The notes: generated by a model from the letters alone, not told the origin. 64,000 nt of DNA from Burkholderiales bacterium (GCA_026399835.1 JAPLQE010000059.1:62001-126000); one strand, 5' to 3'; positions 26,763 to 37,820 are shown, numbered from the stretch's first letter. Program-made: numbers and translations.

Positions 26763-27728
26763 TCAGATCTCGCCAGCCGGCTTGCCGGCGCTCGGCGTCA
26801 CCGCGTTGCGCACGTGCTGGTCGCGCGCTTCAGCACCGCCGCCCGCCGGCTCGCCCGCAGCGGGCCTGGACTCCTCGAGCGGCAGCGGCGTGCGCGTCTC
26901 GATGATCCGGGACACCGGCTGCATCATCGGCTCCGGCTCGATGCGCACCGGCACGGCGATCACCTCGGCCGGGATCGGACGACCGGCCGCCGCCGCCGCG
27001 ATCCGCTCGCGCGCGTTCAGCACCTTCGCGCCGTAGCCGCCGTCGTGCTCGGCCAGCGCCGCACCGACGTACGACTTCAGCGCGCCTTCGACCGAACCCT
27101 CGCGGTTGATGTATTCCTTGAGGATCGCGCTGCCGACTCGGATGTTCGCCACCGGGTCGAAGGCGGCCGGGATCCCGCCGAACGGGCGGAACTTCTCGGC
27201 GTGGACGCGGGTCAGCACCTGCATCAGGCCCTGCGCGCCGGCGGTGCTCTGCGCCTTCGGGTTGAAGCTCGACTCGACCGACATGATCGCCAGCACGAGC
27301 ATCGGATCGACCTTGATGTCGCGGGCCGCGCGATACGCGTGATAGACGAACTCGCTGGTCGCGTCGACGCCGACGCGGTAACGGGTCGCGATGAAGCGCG
27401 CGATGTTCTGCTGCTCGCGGTCGAGCGGGGGCAGCGCGCGTACCGGCTCGTCCTCGACGGACTCGTCCGCACGTATCCCCATCCGCGCCTCAAGGGCGGG
27501 CGAGGCGGCGCTCGCGGTGCGCTGGGCCGCCGACAGATAGCCCTCGGGCACGTCCATCGCGAGCCTGGGCACCGACGCCACGTCGATGCCTCCCAGCGTG
27601 CCGTGCACCGCAACGACGATGACCAGGGCCATCGCCAGCGCCGGGGCCGATCGCCACGCGAGACGCGCAAGCGAAAGCACCCTGACGGTCGCGGCGAACA
27701 GCAGGTCGATCCTGCGTTGTTCCGACAT
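26763..27728 (-). CDS. Lytic transglycosylase (SLT family), membrane-anchored
   Basis: A 321-aa peptidoglycan lytic enzyme. One N-terminal membrane segment (ALAMALVIVVAVHGTLGGI, about residues 30-48) anchors it. The SLT domain runs from about residue 125 to 235, with catalytic Glu152 in VESSFNPKAQSTAGAQGLMQV, then GGIPAAFDPVANIRVGSAILKEY. The C-terminus is a Pro/Glu-rich unstructured tail. The ATG at 27728 is used because upstream sequence in this frame lacks protein-like features. Divergent from ubiD across a 377-nt gap. Confidence 0.92.
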   Translation of the reverse strand: MSEQRRIDLLFAATVRVLSLARLAWRSAPALAMALVIVVAVHGTLGGIDVASVPRLAMDVPEGYLSAAQRTASAASPALEARMGIRADESVEDEPVRALPPLDREQQNIARFIATRYRVGVDATSEFVYHAYRAARDIKVDPMLVLAIMSVESSFNPKAQSTAGAQGLMQVLTRVHAEKFRPFGGIPAAFDPVANIRVGSAILKEYINREGSVEGALKSYVGAALAEHDGGYGAKVLNARERIAAAAAGRPIPAEVIAVPVRIEPEPMMQPVSRIIETRTPLPLEESRPAAGEPAGGGAEARDQHVRNAVTPSAGKPAGEI

Positions 27729-27819
27729 CAGTACTCCCGTGCAGCATGACGCTGCATGACCCGCCGAACCCGACGGGTTGGATCCATCACATCGGCAGAC
27801 TTCCGCTGCCTGGTCCCGC

Positions 27820-27842
27820 GACGGCCTGCGGCCGTCTTTTTT
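27820..27842 (+). terminator. Orphan intrinsic terminator in the 27729-28105 gap
   Basis: The stem GACGGCC/GGCCGTC (27820-27826, 27830-27836) with loop TGC is followed by six T (27837-27842): a textbook rho-independent terminator on the plus strand. No plus-strand gene lies upstream, because the neighbour is divergent. A small hairpin AACCC-GAC-GGGTT lies about 50 nt before it. It could end a small RNA or act as a leader attenuator for ubiD (start 28106). The rest of the 377-nt gap shows no gene; TTGACA occurs at 27955-27960 without a clear -10 partner. Confidence 0.7.
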
Positions 27843-28105
27843 CGAGCGGGCCCTCGGGTCATTCCCGTGGAGCTCGCCGCTCGGCGTGGCGCGTTGTGCG
27901 CCGATGCACAGTCCTTTCACTGCGCGGGTGGTCGCCCTCTGAAGGAGCGATCCGTTGACACTAGGCGGATCCTGTCCGCCCGGGGTGGCCCATGAGTCCA
28001 GGGGCCGGTGAGATGCCGGATTGTACCAGCGGACGGGATCGGGTCAACCGAAGGGCTGTGCGAAGATCCCCCGCTTGTCAGTCGATCGGCCCCGCCCGCT
28101 GCCCC

Positions 28106-29662
28106 ATGCGCTACGCAGACCTCCGCGATTTCATCTCCCAGCTCGAGTCGAAGGGCGAGTTGCGGCGCATCGCGACCCCTGTGTCGCCCCGGTTCGAGAT
28201 GACCGAGATCGCCGATCGCGTGCTGCGGGCGCAGGGGCCGGCGCTGCTGTTCGAGCGGCCGGTCGAGAACGGCCGCAGCAGCGCGTTCCCGGTGCTCGCC
28301 AACCTCTTTGGCACCCCCACACGGGTCGCGTTCGGGATGGGGCAGGACTCGGTCGCGGCGCTGCGCGAGATCGGCCAGCTGCTCGCGTACCTGAAGGAAC
28401 CCGAGCCCCCCAAGGGGCTGAGGGACGCCTGGGACAAGCTGCCCGTGCTCAGGCAGGTGCTGAACATGGCGCCGCGCGAGGTCTCGCGCGCGCCCTGCCA
28501 GCAGCAGGTCTGGGAGGGCTCGGACGTCGACCTCGGACGGCTGCCGGTGCAGACCTGCTGGCCGGGCGACGTCGCGCCGCTCATCACCTGGGGACTGGTC
28601 GTCACCCGCGGCCCCGCGAAGACGCGGCAGAACCTCGGCATCTACCGGCAGCAGGTGATCGGCCGCGACCGGACGATCATGCGCTGGCTCGCACATCGCG
28701 GCGGCGCACTCGACTTCCGCGAGCACGCGGCCGCGAATCCCGGCGTGCCCTTCCCCATCGCGGTGGTGCTGGGCTGCGACCCGGCAACGATCCTCGGCGC
28801 GGTGACGCCCGTGCCGGACACCTTGTCGGAGTACCAGTTCGCGGGCCTGCTGCGGGGCGCCAAGACCGAGCTCGTGAAGTGCCTCGGCAGCGAGCTGCGC
28901 GTGCCCGCGACCGCGGAGATCGTGCTGGAGGGGTCGATCCGGCCTGACCCGGACGGCAGCGCGACGCGCGCGCACGGCCGGCGTCTGGGCTGGAAGGGCG
29001 AGCCGCCGCCGGCCGCGCTCAACGGCTGGGAGATGGCGCTGGAGGGACCGTACGGCGACCACACCGGCTACTACAACGAGCAGGACTGGTTCCCGGTGTT
29101 CGCCATCGACCGGATCACCCTGCGCGAGAAGGCGATCTACCACTCCACCTACACCGGCAAGCCGCCCGACGAACCGGCGATCCTGGGGGTCGCGCTCAAC
29201 GAGGTCTTCGTTCCCATCCTGCGCAAGCAGTTCCCGGAGATCGTCGACTTCTACCTGCCGCCGGAGGGCTGCTCGTACCGGATGGCGGTGGTGTCCATGA
29301 AGAAGCAGTACCCCGGCCACGCCAAGCGCGTGATGTTCGGGATCTGGAGCTTCCTGCGCCAGTTCATGTACACGAAGTTCATCGTCGTGGTCGATGACGA
29401 CGTTGACCCGCGCGACTGGAAGGACGTCATCTGGGCGATCACCACGCGGGTCGATCCGATCCGCGACACCACGCTGGTCGACCGCACGCCGATCGACTAC
29501 CTCGACTTCGCGTCGCCGGTGTCGGGGCTCGGCTCGAAGATGGGCATCGACGCGACCAACAAGTGGCCGGGCGAGACCGACCGAGAATGGGGTCGCACGA
29601 TCGCGATGTCGCCGCAGGTGAAGTCGCGGGTGGACAAGATGTGGGGGGAGCTGGGGCTGTAG
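28106..29662 (+). CDS. ubiD: UbiD-family prenylated-FMN-dependent decarboxylase
   Basis: A 518-aa decarboxylase of the UbiD family. The N-terminus [22 protein letters not shown] is conserved in ubiquinone-pathway UbiD (4-hydroxy-3-polyprenylbenzoate decarboxylase). The prFMN-binding and proton-relay region is near [18 protein letters not shown], giving the conserved Arg-Glu-Glu set; [11 protein letters not shown] and [32 protein letters not shown] follow. Length is normal. The ATG at 28106 replaces an upstream in-frame start that lacks conservation. The prFMN synthase ubiX is not in the window. The alternative is a catabolic paralog, but the sequence resembles the biosynthetic type. Confidence 0.92.
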   Translation: MRYADLRDFISQLESKGELRRIATPVSPRFEMTEIADRVLRAQGPALLFERPVENGRSSAFPVLANLFGTPTRVAFGMGQDSVAALREIGQLLAYLKEPEPPKGLRDAWDKLPVLRQVLNMAPREVSRAPCQQQVWEGSDVDLGRLPVQTCWPGDVAPLITWGLVVTRGPAKTRQNLGIYRQQVIGRDRTIMRWLAHRGGALDFREHAAANPGVPFPIAVVLGCDPATILGAVTPVPDTLSEYQFAGLLRGAKTELVKCLGSELRVPATAEIVLEGSIRPDPDGSATRAHGRRLGWKGEPPPAALNGWEMALEGPYGDHTGYYNEQDWFPVFAIDRITLREKAIYHSTYTGKPPDEPAILGVALNEVFVPILRKQFPEIVDFYLPPEGCSYRMAVVSMKKQYPGHAKRVMFGIWSFLRQFMYTKFIVVVDDDVDPRDWKDVIWAITTRVDPIRDTTLVDRTPIDYLDFASPVSGLGSKMGIDATNKWPGETDREWGRTIAMSPQVKSRVDKMWGELGL

Positions 29663-29724
29663 ATCGGCCGGCTCTCGCCGGATTCACGTTCTCCACGCAC
29701 CAGCCCGGCCCGGAGGGCCGGTCG

Positions 29725-29765
29725 TTAGCCCGGCGCGGCCCATGGGCCGCGAAACCCCGGGCTAA
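29725..29765. terminator. Large inverted repeat between ubiD and dacB
   Basis: Outer arms TTAGCCCGG (29725-29733) and CCGGGCTAA (29757-29765) enclose an inner perfect palindrome CGCGGCCCATGGGCCGCG (29734-29751). The right arm overlaps the dacB stop codon (29762-29764). The position between convergent genes suggests a bidirectional terminator, although no T-run is present on either side. Confidence 0.6.
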
Positions 29766-31216
29766 CCGTTCGCGAACACCCAGCGCAGCAGCGCGTCCTG
29801 CGCCGCCGAGCTGCCGGCGGCGCGCGGACCGTTGACCAGCATCACCACCGCGTAGCGCCGGCCCGAGGCCGCATCGACGTAGCCCGCGATGCTGCGCACA
29901 TCGTTGAGGCTGCCGGTCTTGATCCGGGCCCGGCCCTCGATCGGCTCGCCGCGCATCCGCGCCTTCATCGTGCCGTCGACGCCCACGACCGGCAGCGACT
30001 CGAGGAAGACCGCCGCCTGGTCGCTGCGGTCGGCGTCCGCCAGCACCTTCGCCAACGAGGCGGGCGAGATCCGCTCCTGGCGCGACAGGCCGGAGCCGTT
30101 GTCGATCACGAGTTCGGGCGAGCGCAGGCCGCGGCGCTCCAGCCAACCGAAGACCGCGCGGCGAGCCCGCTCGAGCGTGGCCGGCTGGCGAGCGGTCAGC
30201 TCGGAGGAGGTCTGCAGCATCACCTGCCGTGCCATGACGTTGTTGCTGAACTTGTTGATGTCGCGCACGACGTCGCCGAGCGTGCGCGGCGATGTCCACT
30301 GCGCCATCACGGGCAGCAGCGGATCGGTGCGCCGCTCGAGCGTCGCGCGACCGGTCCAGGTGCCGCCCGCCGCCTGCCACGCTGCGAGGAAGAACCCCTG
30401 GATGAACTGACGGTGGTTCAGCACCGCGGCCATCGTCGCCTGCTCCCCGCAGCCGGCCGAGTACGCGCCGCCGATGCGGATCGAGGGCCGGTCCTCGGGG
30501 CCGGCGTCGCGGATCGCGAGGCCGGGTGCGCCGAACCGGCACGCCCCCCGGACCAGCTTGACCTCGTTCACCAGCGGCACGCCCGCCAGCGGCGGGTCCA
30601 GGGTGAGCGACACGGCCGCCCCCTCGGGGCGCACCACCACCTTGGTCGCCTTGAAGTTCATCAGCGCCGCGTTCGGCCGGACGTTGTACGGCTGGGAGGG
30701 GTCGCCGTCGAACTTCTCGTACGACTCGTCGCCGATCTCGTAGAGCGAGTCGTCGATCACCAGGTTGCCGCGGATCTCGCGCAGCCCGGTGCCCCGCAGC
30801 CGGCCGACGAGCTCGGTCATGTCCTCGATCACGAGCTTCGGATCGCCCCCGCCGCGCAGCACCAGGTCGCCGTTCAGCACGTCGCCCTCGAGGCGCCCGC
30901 GCATCGCGAGCGCGGTGTTCCACCGGTAGTCGGCCCCCAGCAGCGACAGCGCCGCGTAGGTGGTGACAAGCTTCATCGTGGATGCCGGATTGAACGACTG
31001 CTCGGCGTTGTGCGCGAGCAGCGGGGCGCGGCCGTCCAGCGCCACCACCGCGATGCCGAACTCGCCCGGCGCGATCGCGGCGACCCGGATCGCCTCGGCG
31101 ACCGGCGCCGGCAGCATCTGGGCGCCCGCCGGCAGCGCGGCACACCAGACGAGCGCGGCGAGCCATGCCCGCGGGCGTCGCGGGCCTGCGCCGGATCGAC
31201 GGTGTCGAAGCTCCAT
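29762..31216 (-). CDS. dacB: D-alanyl-D-alanine carboxypeptidase/endopeptidase, PBP4 (DacB)
   Basis: A 484-aa class C low-molecular-weight penicillin-binding protein. A signal peptide (about residues 1-33, ending near PAGAQ) exports it. The catalytic motifs are Ser79-Thr-Met-Lys82 (PASTMK), Ser324-Asn-Asn (FSNNVMAR) and Lys433-Thr-Gly (KTGSLNDV). The large insertion between SxxK and SxN expected of PBP4 is present (residues about 90-290). It trims or cleaves peptidoglycan cross-links in the periplasm. The ATG at 31216 fits the signal peptide; a longer in-frame start is rejected. Confidence 0.94.
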   Translation of the reverse strand: MELRHRRSGAGPRRPRAWLAALVWCAALPAGAQMLPAPVAEAIRVAAIAPGEFGIAVVALDGRAPLLAHNAEQSFNPASTMKLVTTYAALSLLGADYRWNTALAMRGRLEGDVLNGDLVLRGGGDPKLVIEDMTELVGRLRGTGLREIRGNLVIDDSLYEIGDESYEKFDGDPSQPYNVRPNAALMNFKATKVVVRPEGAAVSLTLDPPLAGVPLVNEVKLVRGACRFGAPGLAIRDAGPEDRPSIRIGGAYSAGCGEQATMAAVLNHRQFIQGFFLAAWQAAGGTWTGRATLERRTDPLLPVMAQWTSPRTLGDVVRDINKFSNNVMARQVMLQTSSELTARQPATLERARRAVFGWLERRGLRSPELVIDNGSGLSRQERISPASLAKVLADADRSDQAAVFLESLPVVGVDGTMKARMRGEPIEGRARIKTGSLNDVRSIAGYVDAASGRRYAVVMLVNGPRAAGSSAAQDALLRWVFANG

Positions 31217-31284
31217 AATCTCGATGATCTCACGCCGTCCGGCCTCCGCCGGACGGTCCGACAACAGGACGACAGGAGACGCAG

Positions 31285-32055
31285 ATGAAGCTGGACGGCA
31301 AGGTGGCACTGGTGACGGGCGGGGCGCAGGGCATCGGGCTGGCGTGCGCGACGCGCTTCGCCGAAGAAGGCGCGAAGGTCGTGATCGTCGACGTCGACGC
31401 GGCCGGCGGCGCCCGTGCCGTGGAGGCGATCGGCGCCGATCGCGCGCTGTTCGTCGCCGGCGACGTCGCGGATGCGCGGACCGCGACGGCCGCCCTGCAG
31501 GCCACGCTCGCCCGCTTCGGCGCGGTCGACGTGCTGCTCAACAACGCCGGCATCACCCACGCGTCAGACTTCCTGGACCTGGCCGAGGCCGACTTCGACC
31601 GCGTGCTCGGCATCAACCTCAAGTCGTATTTCCTGTTCGGGCAAGCCGTCGCCCGGTGGATGGTGCAGGCCGGGCGTCCCGGCTCGATCGTCAACATGTC
31701 GAGCGTCAACGCCGTCCTGGCCATCCCGAACCAGGTGCCCTACTGCATCTCCAAGGGCGGGGTCTCGCAACTGACCAAGGTCATGGCGATCTCGCTCGCG
31801 CCGCGCGGCATCCGGGTCAACGCCATCGGACCGGGGACGATCGCCACCGAGCTCGCGCGGACGGCGGTGCTCGGCTCACCCGCGGCCGAGCGCACGCTGC
31901 TGTCGCGCACCCCGCTCGGTCGCCTGGGCGAACCCGAGGAGGTGGCGAAGGTCGCGCTCTTCCTGGCCAGCGACGATGCGTCGTACCTGACCGGTCAGAC
32001 CGTCTACCCGGACGGCGGCCGGCTGGCGCTCAACTATCTGATGCCGACCGCTTAG
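31285..32055 (+). CDS. Short-chain dehydrogenase/reductase (SDR)
   Basis: A 256-aa classical SDR. The NAD(P) glycine motif is TGGAQGIG at residues 11-18; NNAG is at 86-89; the catalytic set is Ser139/140, Tyr153 and Lys157 (PYCISKGG). Asp36/Asp38 after the second strand (VVIVDVDAAGG) suggest NAD preference. A clear ribosome site ACAGGAG precedes ATG 31285. It diverges from dacB with a 68-nt gap. The substrate is not identifiable; the sequence resembles FabG-like and sugar/polyol dehydrogenases. Confidence 0.91.
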   Translation: MKLDGKVALVTGGAQGIGLACATRFAEEGAKVVIVDVDAAGGARAVEAIGADRALFVAGDVADARTATAALQATLARFGAVDVLLNNAGITHASDFLDLAEADFDRVLGINLKSYFLFGQAVARWMVQAGRPGSIVNMSSVNAVLAIPNQVPYCISKGGVSQLTKVMAISLAPRGIRVNAIGPGTIATELARTAVLGSPAAERTLLSRTPLGRLGEPEEVAKVALFLASDDASYLTGQTVYPDGGRLALNYLMPTA

Positions 32056-32208
32056 CCGAGGCTTAGCCTAGGCTGAGCCGCCCCGGTCCGTGTCGTGGAT
32101 GTAGCCGGTACGGACCGGGAAGTGCAACGCTCCCACCGGTTGACCGTCAGCCGAAGAAACCGGAAATGTTTCCTCGACTCGGTCACTCAATCGTTAGGAT
32201 GATGGCGC

Positions 32209-33218
32209 ATGGAATCCCCGTCTTCGCCCGCGCCGGTTGCATCTGGAGGCGCGGCATCTGCCGCGATCGATGCGCTGCTGGCCGTGCTCAGGCCTCTGGC
32301 GCGGATGGCGATCGACCACGGCGTCCAGTTCAATCAGCTCGAGGAGCTGATCAAGCAGGCGATGGTCGAGGCCGCCCTGCAGGCGGTGCGCAACGAGGTC
32401 GGCACTGGGGCCACGCCGATCAGCCGGCTGAGCGTGATCTCCGGCATCCACCGCAAGGAGGTCAAGCGGCTGATCGAGACGCCCGACCTCTCGGCCGTGC
32501 GCTCCGAGCAGACGGCGGCTTCCGAGCTGCACACCCGCTGGGCGACCATGCCGGAATGGCTGGATGCGGACGGTTCGCCGCGCGCGCTGCCGCGCCGCCC
32601 CCAGGAAGCGGGCATTCCGAGCTTCGAGACACTCGCCCGGTCGGTGACCACCGACGTGCATCCGCGCACGTTGCTCGACGAGCTGTTGCGGCTCGGGCGC
32701 GTCGAGATCGACGCGTCGACCGACATGGTCAGGCTGCGCGGCGACAGCCTGGTACCGGATGGCCGGATCGAGGCGCTGCTCGCGTTCGCCGGCGCGAGCG
32801 TCGGTGATCACCTGGCCGCGGTCAGGGAGAACCTGGTCGCAGGCCAGCGGATCGCGGCGGGCGACCCCGACGCGCCCCCCCCTTCGTCGAGCAGTCGGTC
32901 TTCGCGGACGAGCTGTCCGCGGAATCGGTCGAGGTGACCGGCCCCCGTGCCCGGGTACTCTGGTCCAAGGTGCTGAAGTCCATCGCACCCGAGCTGCAGC
33001 AGCTCGAGGAGGCGGACCGTGCTGCCGGGCGTGCCGCCGACCACCGGGTCCGCATCGGCCTCTACGGTTATGGCGAGCCAGTCGCACCCGCGCCCGGCTC
33101 GCGGCGGGCTGCGGCGGCGGCACCGAGCTCGCGGGGGTCGGCCGCGGCGGCACCGGTCAGGTGGCCTTCTCCAGCGGCCCGATCTCCGACTTCGGCTCGG
33201 TCATCGTCAACGGCGTGA
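32209..33218 (+). pseudogene. DUF6502-family protein, reading frame broken at a C8 homopolymer
   Basis: The first frame (32209-32937) gives a well-formed N-terminus, ALLAVLRPLARMAIDHGVQFNQLEELIK and TPISRLSVISGIHRKEVKRL, typical of DUF6502 proteins with a winged-helix-like region. At the run of eight C (32875-32882) the reading switches: the continuation FVEQSVFADELSAESVEV then GPRARVLWSKVLKSIAPEL lies in another frame that stays open to 33218. One extra C (or two fewer) would restore a single protein. The function is unknown; the family is often found next to DUF5666 genes, as here. This is either a true frameshift or a sequencing error. Confidence 0.75.
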
Positions 33219-33884
33219 AGTTCGACGACTCCGCGGGTCGACGTGGTGCGCACCGCGGTCTCCGCGAAGCTGCGCGGACCGGTCGGCGAGTACGACCGGC
33301 AGGCCGCCCGGCTGCGGATCGACCGGCAGTTCGTCGACCCCCAGGCCGTGCCCGGCCCCTTGCCGAGCACCATCGAGGCGGGCTCGATCGTGCAGGCGAC
33401 CGGCACGCAACTGTCGGCTCCAGGCGCCCCGCTGCGCGCCATGACACTGGCCGAAGGCATCCGCGTCCGGGTGACCGGCTCGGTGCGCGGCAACGCGGTG
33501 ACGGCCCGTAGCATCGAGATCCGCTCCCTGCCCGCCGCCGCCCCGACCGCCGGCAGCCCGCCCTCCGGCGCGGTCGCGGCCACTCGGCCTGGCACCGCCA
33601 ATGGGGGTTCGAGCCCCGGGACGCCGCCGCCCGTGGCGTCGGCGCCCCCGCGCGCAAGCCCCTACGTCGAGGACACGGTGCAGGTGACCTGCCTGATCAC
33701 CGCCGGCTCGAGGATGGCGGCCATCAAGATGCTCGACACCGCCGGCGGGCCGTTCACCGTCGATGCGCGCAAGGCGCGCGTCCTCAACGGGAACAAGGGC
33801 GACCTGGACCGCGGTCGGATCATCCGCGTGGAGAGCGTTCGGTCCACCGTCATCGAGGCCTCGACGATCCGTATCCTGCGGTGA
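33070..33884 (+). pseudogene. DUF5666-family lipoprotein-like gene with frame breaks
   Basis: Three frames are needed to rebuild this protein. An ATG at 33070 gives only a short start; a lipobox-like LAAGC (33098-33112) followed by GGGTELAGVGRGGTGQVAF and GPISDFGSVIVNGVKFDDSA is in a second frame; from about 33235 the continuation VDVVRTAVSAKLRGPVGEYD to the stop at 33884 is in a third. The C-terminal part repeats OB-like DUF5666 elements such as IEAGSIVQATGTQL and VRVTGSVRGNAVTARSIEI, then a Pro/Ser/Gly-rich linker and a final TVQVTCLITAGSRM domain. It was probably an exported lipoprotein. It follows DUF6502 directly. Confidence 0.7.
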
Positions 33885-33908
33885 ACGCAGGCCGGCCGCC
33901 GGCCTGCG

Positions 33909-34877
33909 TCAGTCGCCCGGCGTCTGCGCCTCGCGCACGATCGCCGGCGGACGTCCCGCGAACTGCGCGAGCGCCACGCCCGCCAGCGTGACCACCGCTC
34001 CCGCCACCTTCACCGCGGTGAAGCGCTCGTCGGTGATCACCCAGGCGACGGCGCCCGCGACCGGCGGCATCAGGTACATCAGCGGCGCGGTCCGGCCGAC
34101 GCCCCGGATCGCGTTCACCCAGCCCCAGACCAGCCAGCCGACGAAGGCCGACACGATCGTCGACCACGCGAGCCCCGTCCAGAGCAGCGGCGACATCCCG
34201 GACCAGTCGACCCGCAGCGCGAACGGCAGCGACACGATCAGCACCAGCGGGGTCGCCGCCAGCAGCGCATAGGTCATGACCACGATGCCGCCGTGCCGCT
34301 CGATCAGCGGCTTGGCGGCGACCGTGTAGTAGGAGAACAGGCTGGCGGCCACCAGCAGGAACAGGTCGCCGCCGGACGCCGCCCAGCTCCCGGCCAGCAG
34401 CTTGTCCGACAGGAAGACGAGCACGCCGCCCAGCGCGATCGCGACCCCGCCGAGCTGGGCGCCTCCCAGCCGCTCGATCCCCAGCCAGCGCAGGATCAGC
34501 AGCGTGTAGATCGGACCGCAGGCGAGGATCAGCGAGCTCGAGAACGCGGTCGACCAGTGGATGCCGACGGTGACCATGCCGACGTGCACGAAATGGCCCC
34601 AGAAGCCGAGCTTGGCGAGCTGGATCAGGTCGGCGCGCGGCACGCGCGGCAAGCGGCCCCGGAAGCGCCAGGCGATCAGCGCGATCGCGCAGGCGGGCAT
34701 GATCAGGTAGCGCACGAACAGGAATCCGCCCGGCGTCGCCGCGGCGAACACCGCCTTCTGGATCGAGAAGTTCGCGCCCCAGACCACGATGGTCCCGAGC
34801 GCCGCCCAGAACGCGTAGCGCTGCAGCTTCGCCGCCCGGTCGGCGGCGGCCGAGGCGATCGGCGCGGCGGCGCTCAT
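33909..34877 (-). CDS. EamA/DMT-superfamily transporter
   Basis: A 322-aa inner-membrane protein with ten predicted helices in two EamA halves: first half from WAALGTIVVWGANFSIQKAVF, second from LFLLVAASLFSYYTVAAKPLIE. The typical motif LMYLMPPVAGAVAWVITDERF is present near the end. Drug/metabolite transporters of this type usually export amino acids or metabolites, but the substrate cannot be inferred. Its start overlaps the stop of the MarR gene by 4 nt, so the regulator probably controls it. Confidence 0.92.
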   Translation of the reverse strand: MSAAAPIASAAADRAAKLQRYAFWAALGTIVVWGANFSIQKAVFAAATPGGFLFVRYLIMPACAIALIAWRFRGRLPRVPRADLIQLAKLGFWGHFVHVGMVTVGIHWSTAFSSSLILACGPIYTLLILRWLGIERLGGAQLGGVAIALGGVLVFLSDKLLAGSWAASGGDLFLLVAASLFSYYTVAAKPLIERHGGIVVMTYALLAATPLVLIVSLPFALRVDWSGMSPLLWTGLAWSTIVSAFVGWLVWGWVNAIRGVGRTAPLMYLMPPVAGAVAWVITDERFTAVKVAGAVVTLAGVALAQFAGRPPAIVREAQTPGD

Positions 34878-35395
34878 CGCGCCTCACCCGGGCCGGGCAG
34901 GGCCCGCACGAGCTTGGCGAGCAGCGCCGTCAGCTCGCGGGCCTCCGCGCCCGACAGCGGCGACAGCAGTTCGCGCTGCACCGCAGCGACCCGGGGCTCG
35001 AGCTGCGCGAGCACCTCGAGGCCGGCCGGTGTCGCGCGCAGCCGCCAGGTGCGCCGGTCGTTCGCATCGGCGCTGCGCGCCACCAGCCCCTTGCCCTGCA
35101 GCCGGTCGAGCACGGTGCCCACGGTCGCCTTGTCGCAGGCGATGGCCCGGCCGATGGTGGACTGGTCGCAGTCGGGCCAGGCGCCGATCGCGTGCAGGGC
35201 CGCGTACTGGACCGGCGTCAGGTCGACACCGATGGCGTGCGCGGCATACAGCGCGACGCCATGCTGGTGCAGCCGACGGATCAGGTGGCCGGGCATGTCG
35301 TGCAGCGGCATGGGCCGCGAGGCCGCCGGATCGCGTGTCGTCACGCTGCCGGCCGCCGCACGCGATGCCGACGCGCGCGGGGACGGCGTGGTCAT
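34874..35395 (-). CDS. MarR-family transcriptional regulator
   Basis: A 173-aa winged-helix regulator. The MarR core starts near PMPLHDMPGHLIRRLHQHGVAL, with the recognition region IGRAIACDKATVGTVLDRLQGKGLVARSADANDRRTWRLRATPAG, including the wing DRR. The N-terminal about 28 residues are Ser/Arg/Ala-rich and may not be translated; an internal ATG at PMPLHD is an alternative start. It is the first gene of a two-gene operon with the EamA transporter, a common local repressor-efflux arrangement. Confidence 0.9.
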   Translation of the reverse strand: MTTPSPRASASRAAAGSVTTRDPAASRPMPLHDMPGHLIRRLHQHGVALYAAHAIGVDLTPVQYAALHAIGAWPDCDQSTIGRAIACDKATVGTVLDRLQGKGLVARSADANDRRTWRLRATPAGLEVLAQLEPRVAAVQRELLSPLSGAEARELTALLAKLVRALPGPGEAR

Positions 35396-35567
35396 GGGCT
35401 GGAAAAGTCCGTGAACGGATCGTCAGTGTACATACTTTCGATCTGCGGCCGGTGCGGTGCGCGCCCCGTGCGGCGTTCGGGCACCGCCGCACGGCGGCGG
35501 CACGCCGGCGGCAGCGCTTGCGGAGGCGGCAGGCAGGCTCCATGCGCACTGCGTCACGCCGGCCGAC

Positions 35568-35596
35568 TTGAAAAGCTCGGGCCGCGCCCGCATAAT
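35568..35596 (+). promoter_or_regulatory. groESL promoter (sigma-70-like)
   Basis: TTGAAA (35568-35573) and CATAAT (35591-35596) are separated by exactly 17 nt. The -35 is preceded by C, giving CTTGAAA, which also matches a sigma-32 -35 element, but no CCCCAT -10 is seen. The -10 abuts the CIRCE operator. The rest of 35396-35733 holds only the groES leader and no gene. Confidence 0.8.
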
Positions 35597-35622
35597 TAGC
35601 ACTCGCAAGCGGTGAGTGCTAG
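35596..35622. promoter_or_regulatory. CIRCE operator (HrcA binding site)
   Basis: TTAGCACTC (35596-35604), a 9-nt spacer and GAGTGCTAG (35614-35622) match the CIRCE consensus TTAGCACTC-N9-GAGTGCTAA with one mismatch in the last base. It overlaps the end of the -10 element, so HrcA binding would block RNA polymerase. hrcA is not in the window. Start of groES is 112 nt downstream. Confidence 0.95.
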
Positions 35623-35733
35623 CAACATGAGTCCGGATCCCGGCCTCGCGTGCGCCTCCCGCTTCGATCCGGCGGCCCTCCCGGGCCATCGCTCAATCCC
35701 GAACAGACCAAGACATCTCAGGAGCCAAGATCG

Positions 35734-36021
35734 ATGAAGCTGCGTCCTTTGCACGATCGCGTGATCATCAAACGCCTGGACAACGAGCGTAAGACCTCGT
35801 CGGGCATCGTGATTCCCGACAACGCCGCCGAGAAGCCGGATCAGGGCGAAGTCCTGGCCGTGGGCCTGGGCAAGGTCGGCGACGACGGCAAGGTTCGTCC
35901 GCTGGGCGTCAAGGTCGGCGACAAGGTCCTCTTCGGCAAGTACTCGGGCCAGTCCGTGAAGGTCGAGGGCGACGAGCTGCTGGTGATGCGCGAGGAAGAC
36001 ATCATGGCCGTGGTCGAGTGA
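35734..36021 (+). CDS. groES: Co-chaperonin GroES
   Basis: A 95-aa Hsp10. [20 protein letters not shown], the mobile loop [21 protein letters not shown] and the terminal [20 protein letters not shown] are conserved. A good ribosome site CAGGAG precedes ATG 35734; an in-frame ATG-like start further upstream is within the leader and rejected. It caps GroEL and is co-transcribed with it. Confidence 0.99.
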   Translation: MKLRPLHDRVIIKRLDNERKTSSGIVIPDNAAEKPDQGEVLAVGLGKVGDDGKVRPLGVKVGDKVLFGKYSGQSVKVEGDELLVMREEDIMAVVE

Positions 36022-36065
36022 CCTCGGTCACGACCTGCGCCCGGCAACCGAACATCCAGATCTAG

Positions 36066-37736
<1,671 letters not shown>

Positions 37737-37789
37737 GACGTCCGTGTCGCGGGGCCGGCGATCCGCCGGCCCGCTGCGCACACACGAAA

Positions 37790-37820
37790 GGGCCCGACGC
37801 GAGTCGGGCCCCTTTTTTTT
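37790..37820 (+). terminator. groESL rho-independent terminator
   Basis: Stem GGGCCCGAC (37790-37798) pairs with GTCGGGCCC (37803-37811) around a four-base loop and is followed by C and eight T (37813-37820). It starts 53 nt after the groEL stop. Confidence 0.95.

Noticed and set aside
27955-27960. TTGACA as a ubiD -35 element
   Set aside because: No convincing -10 hexamer is found at 16-18 nt spacing.
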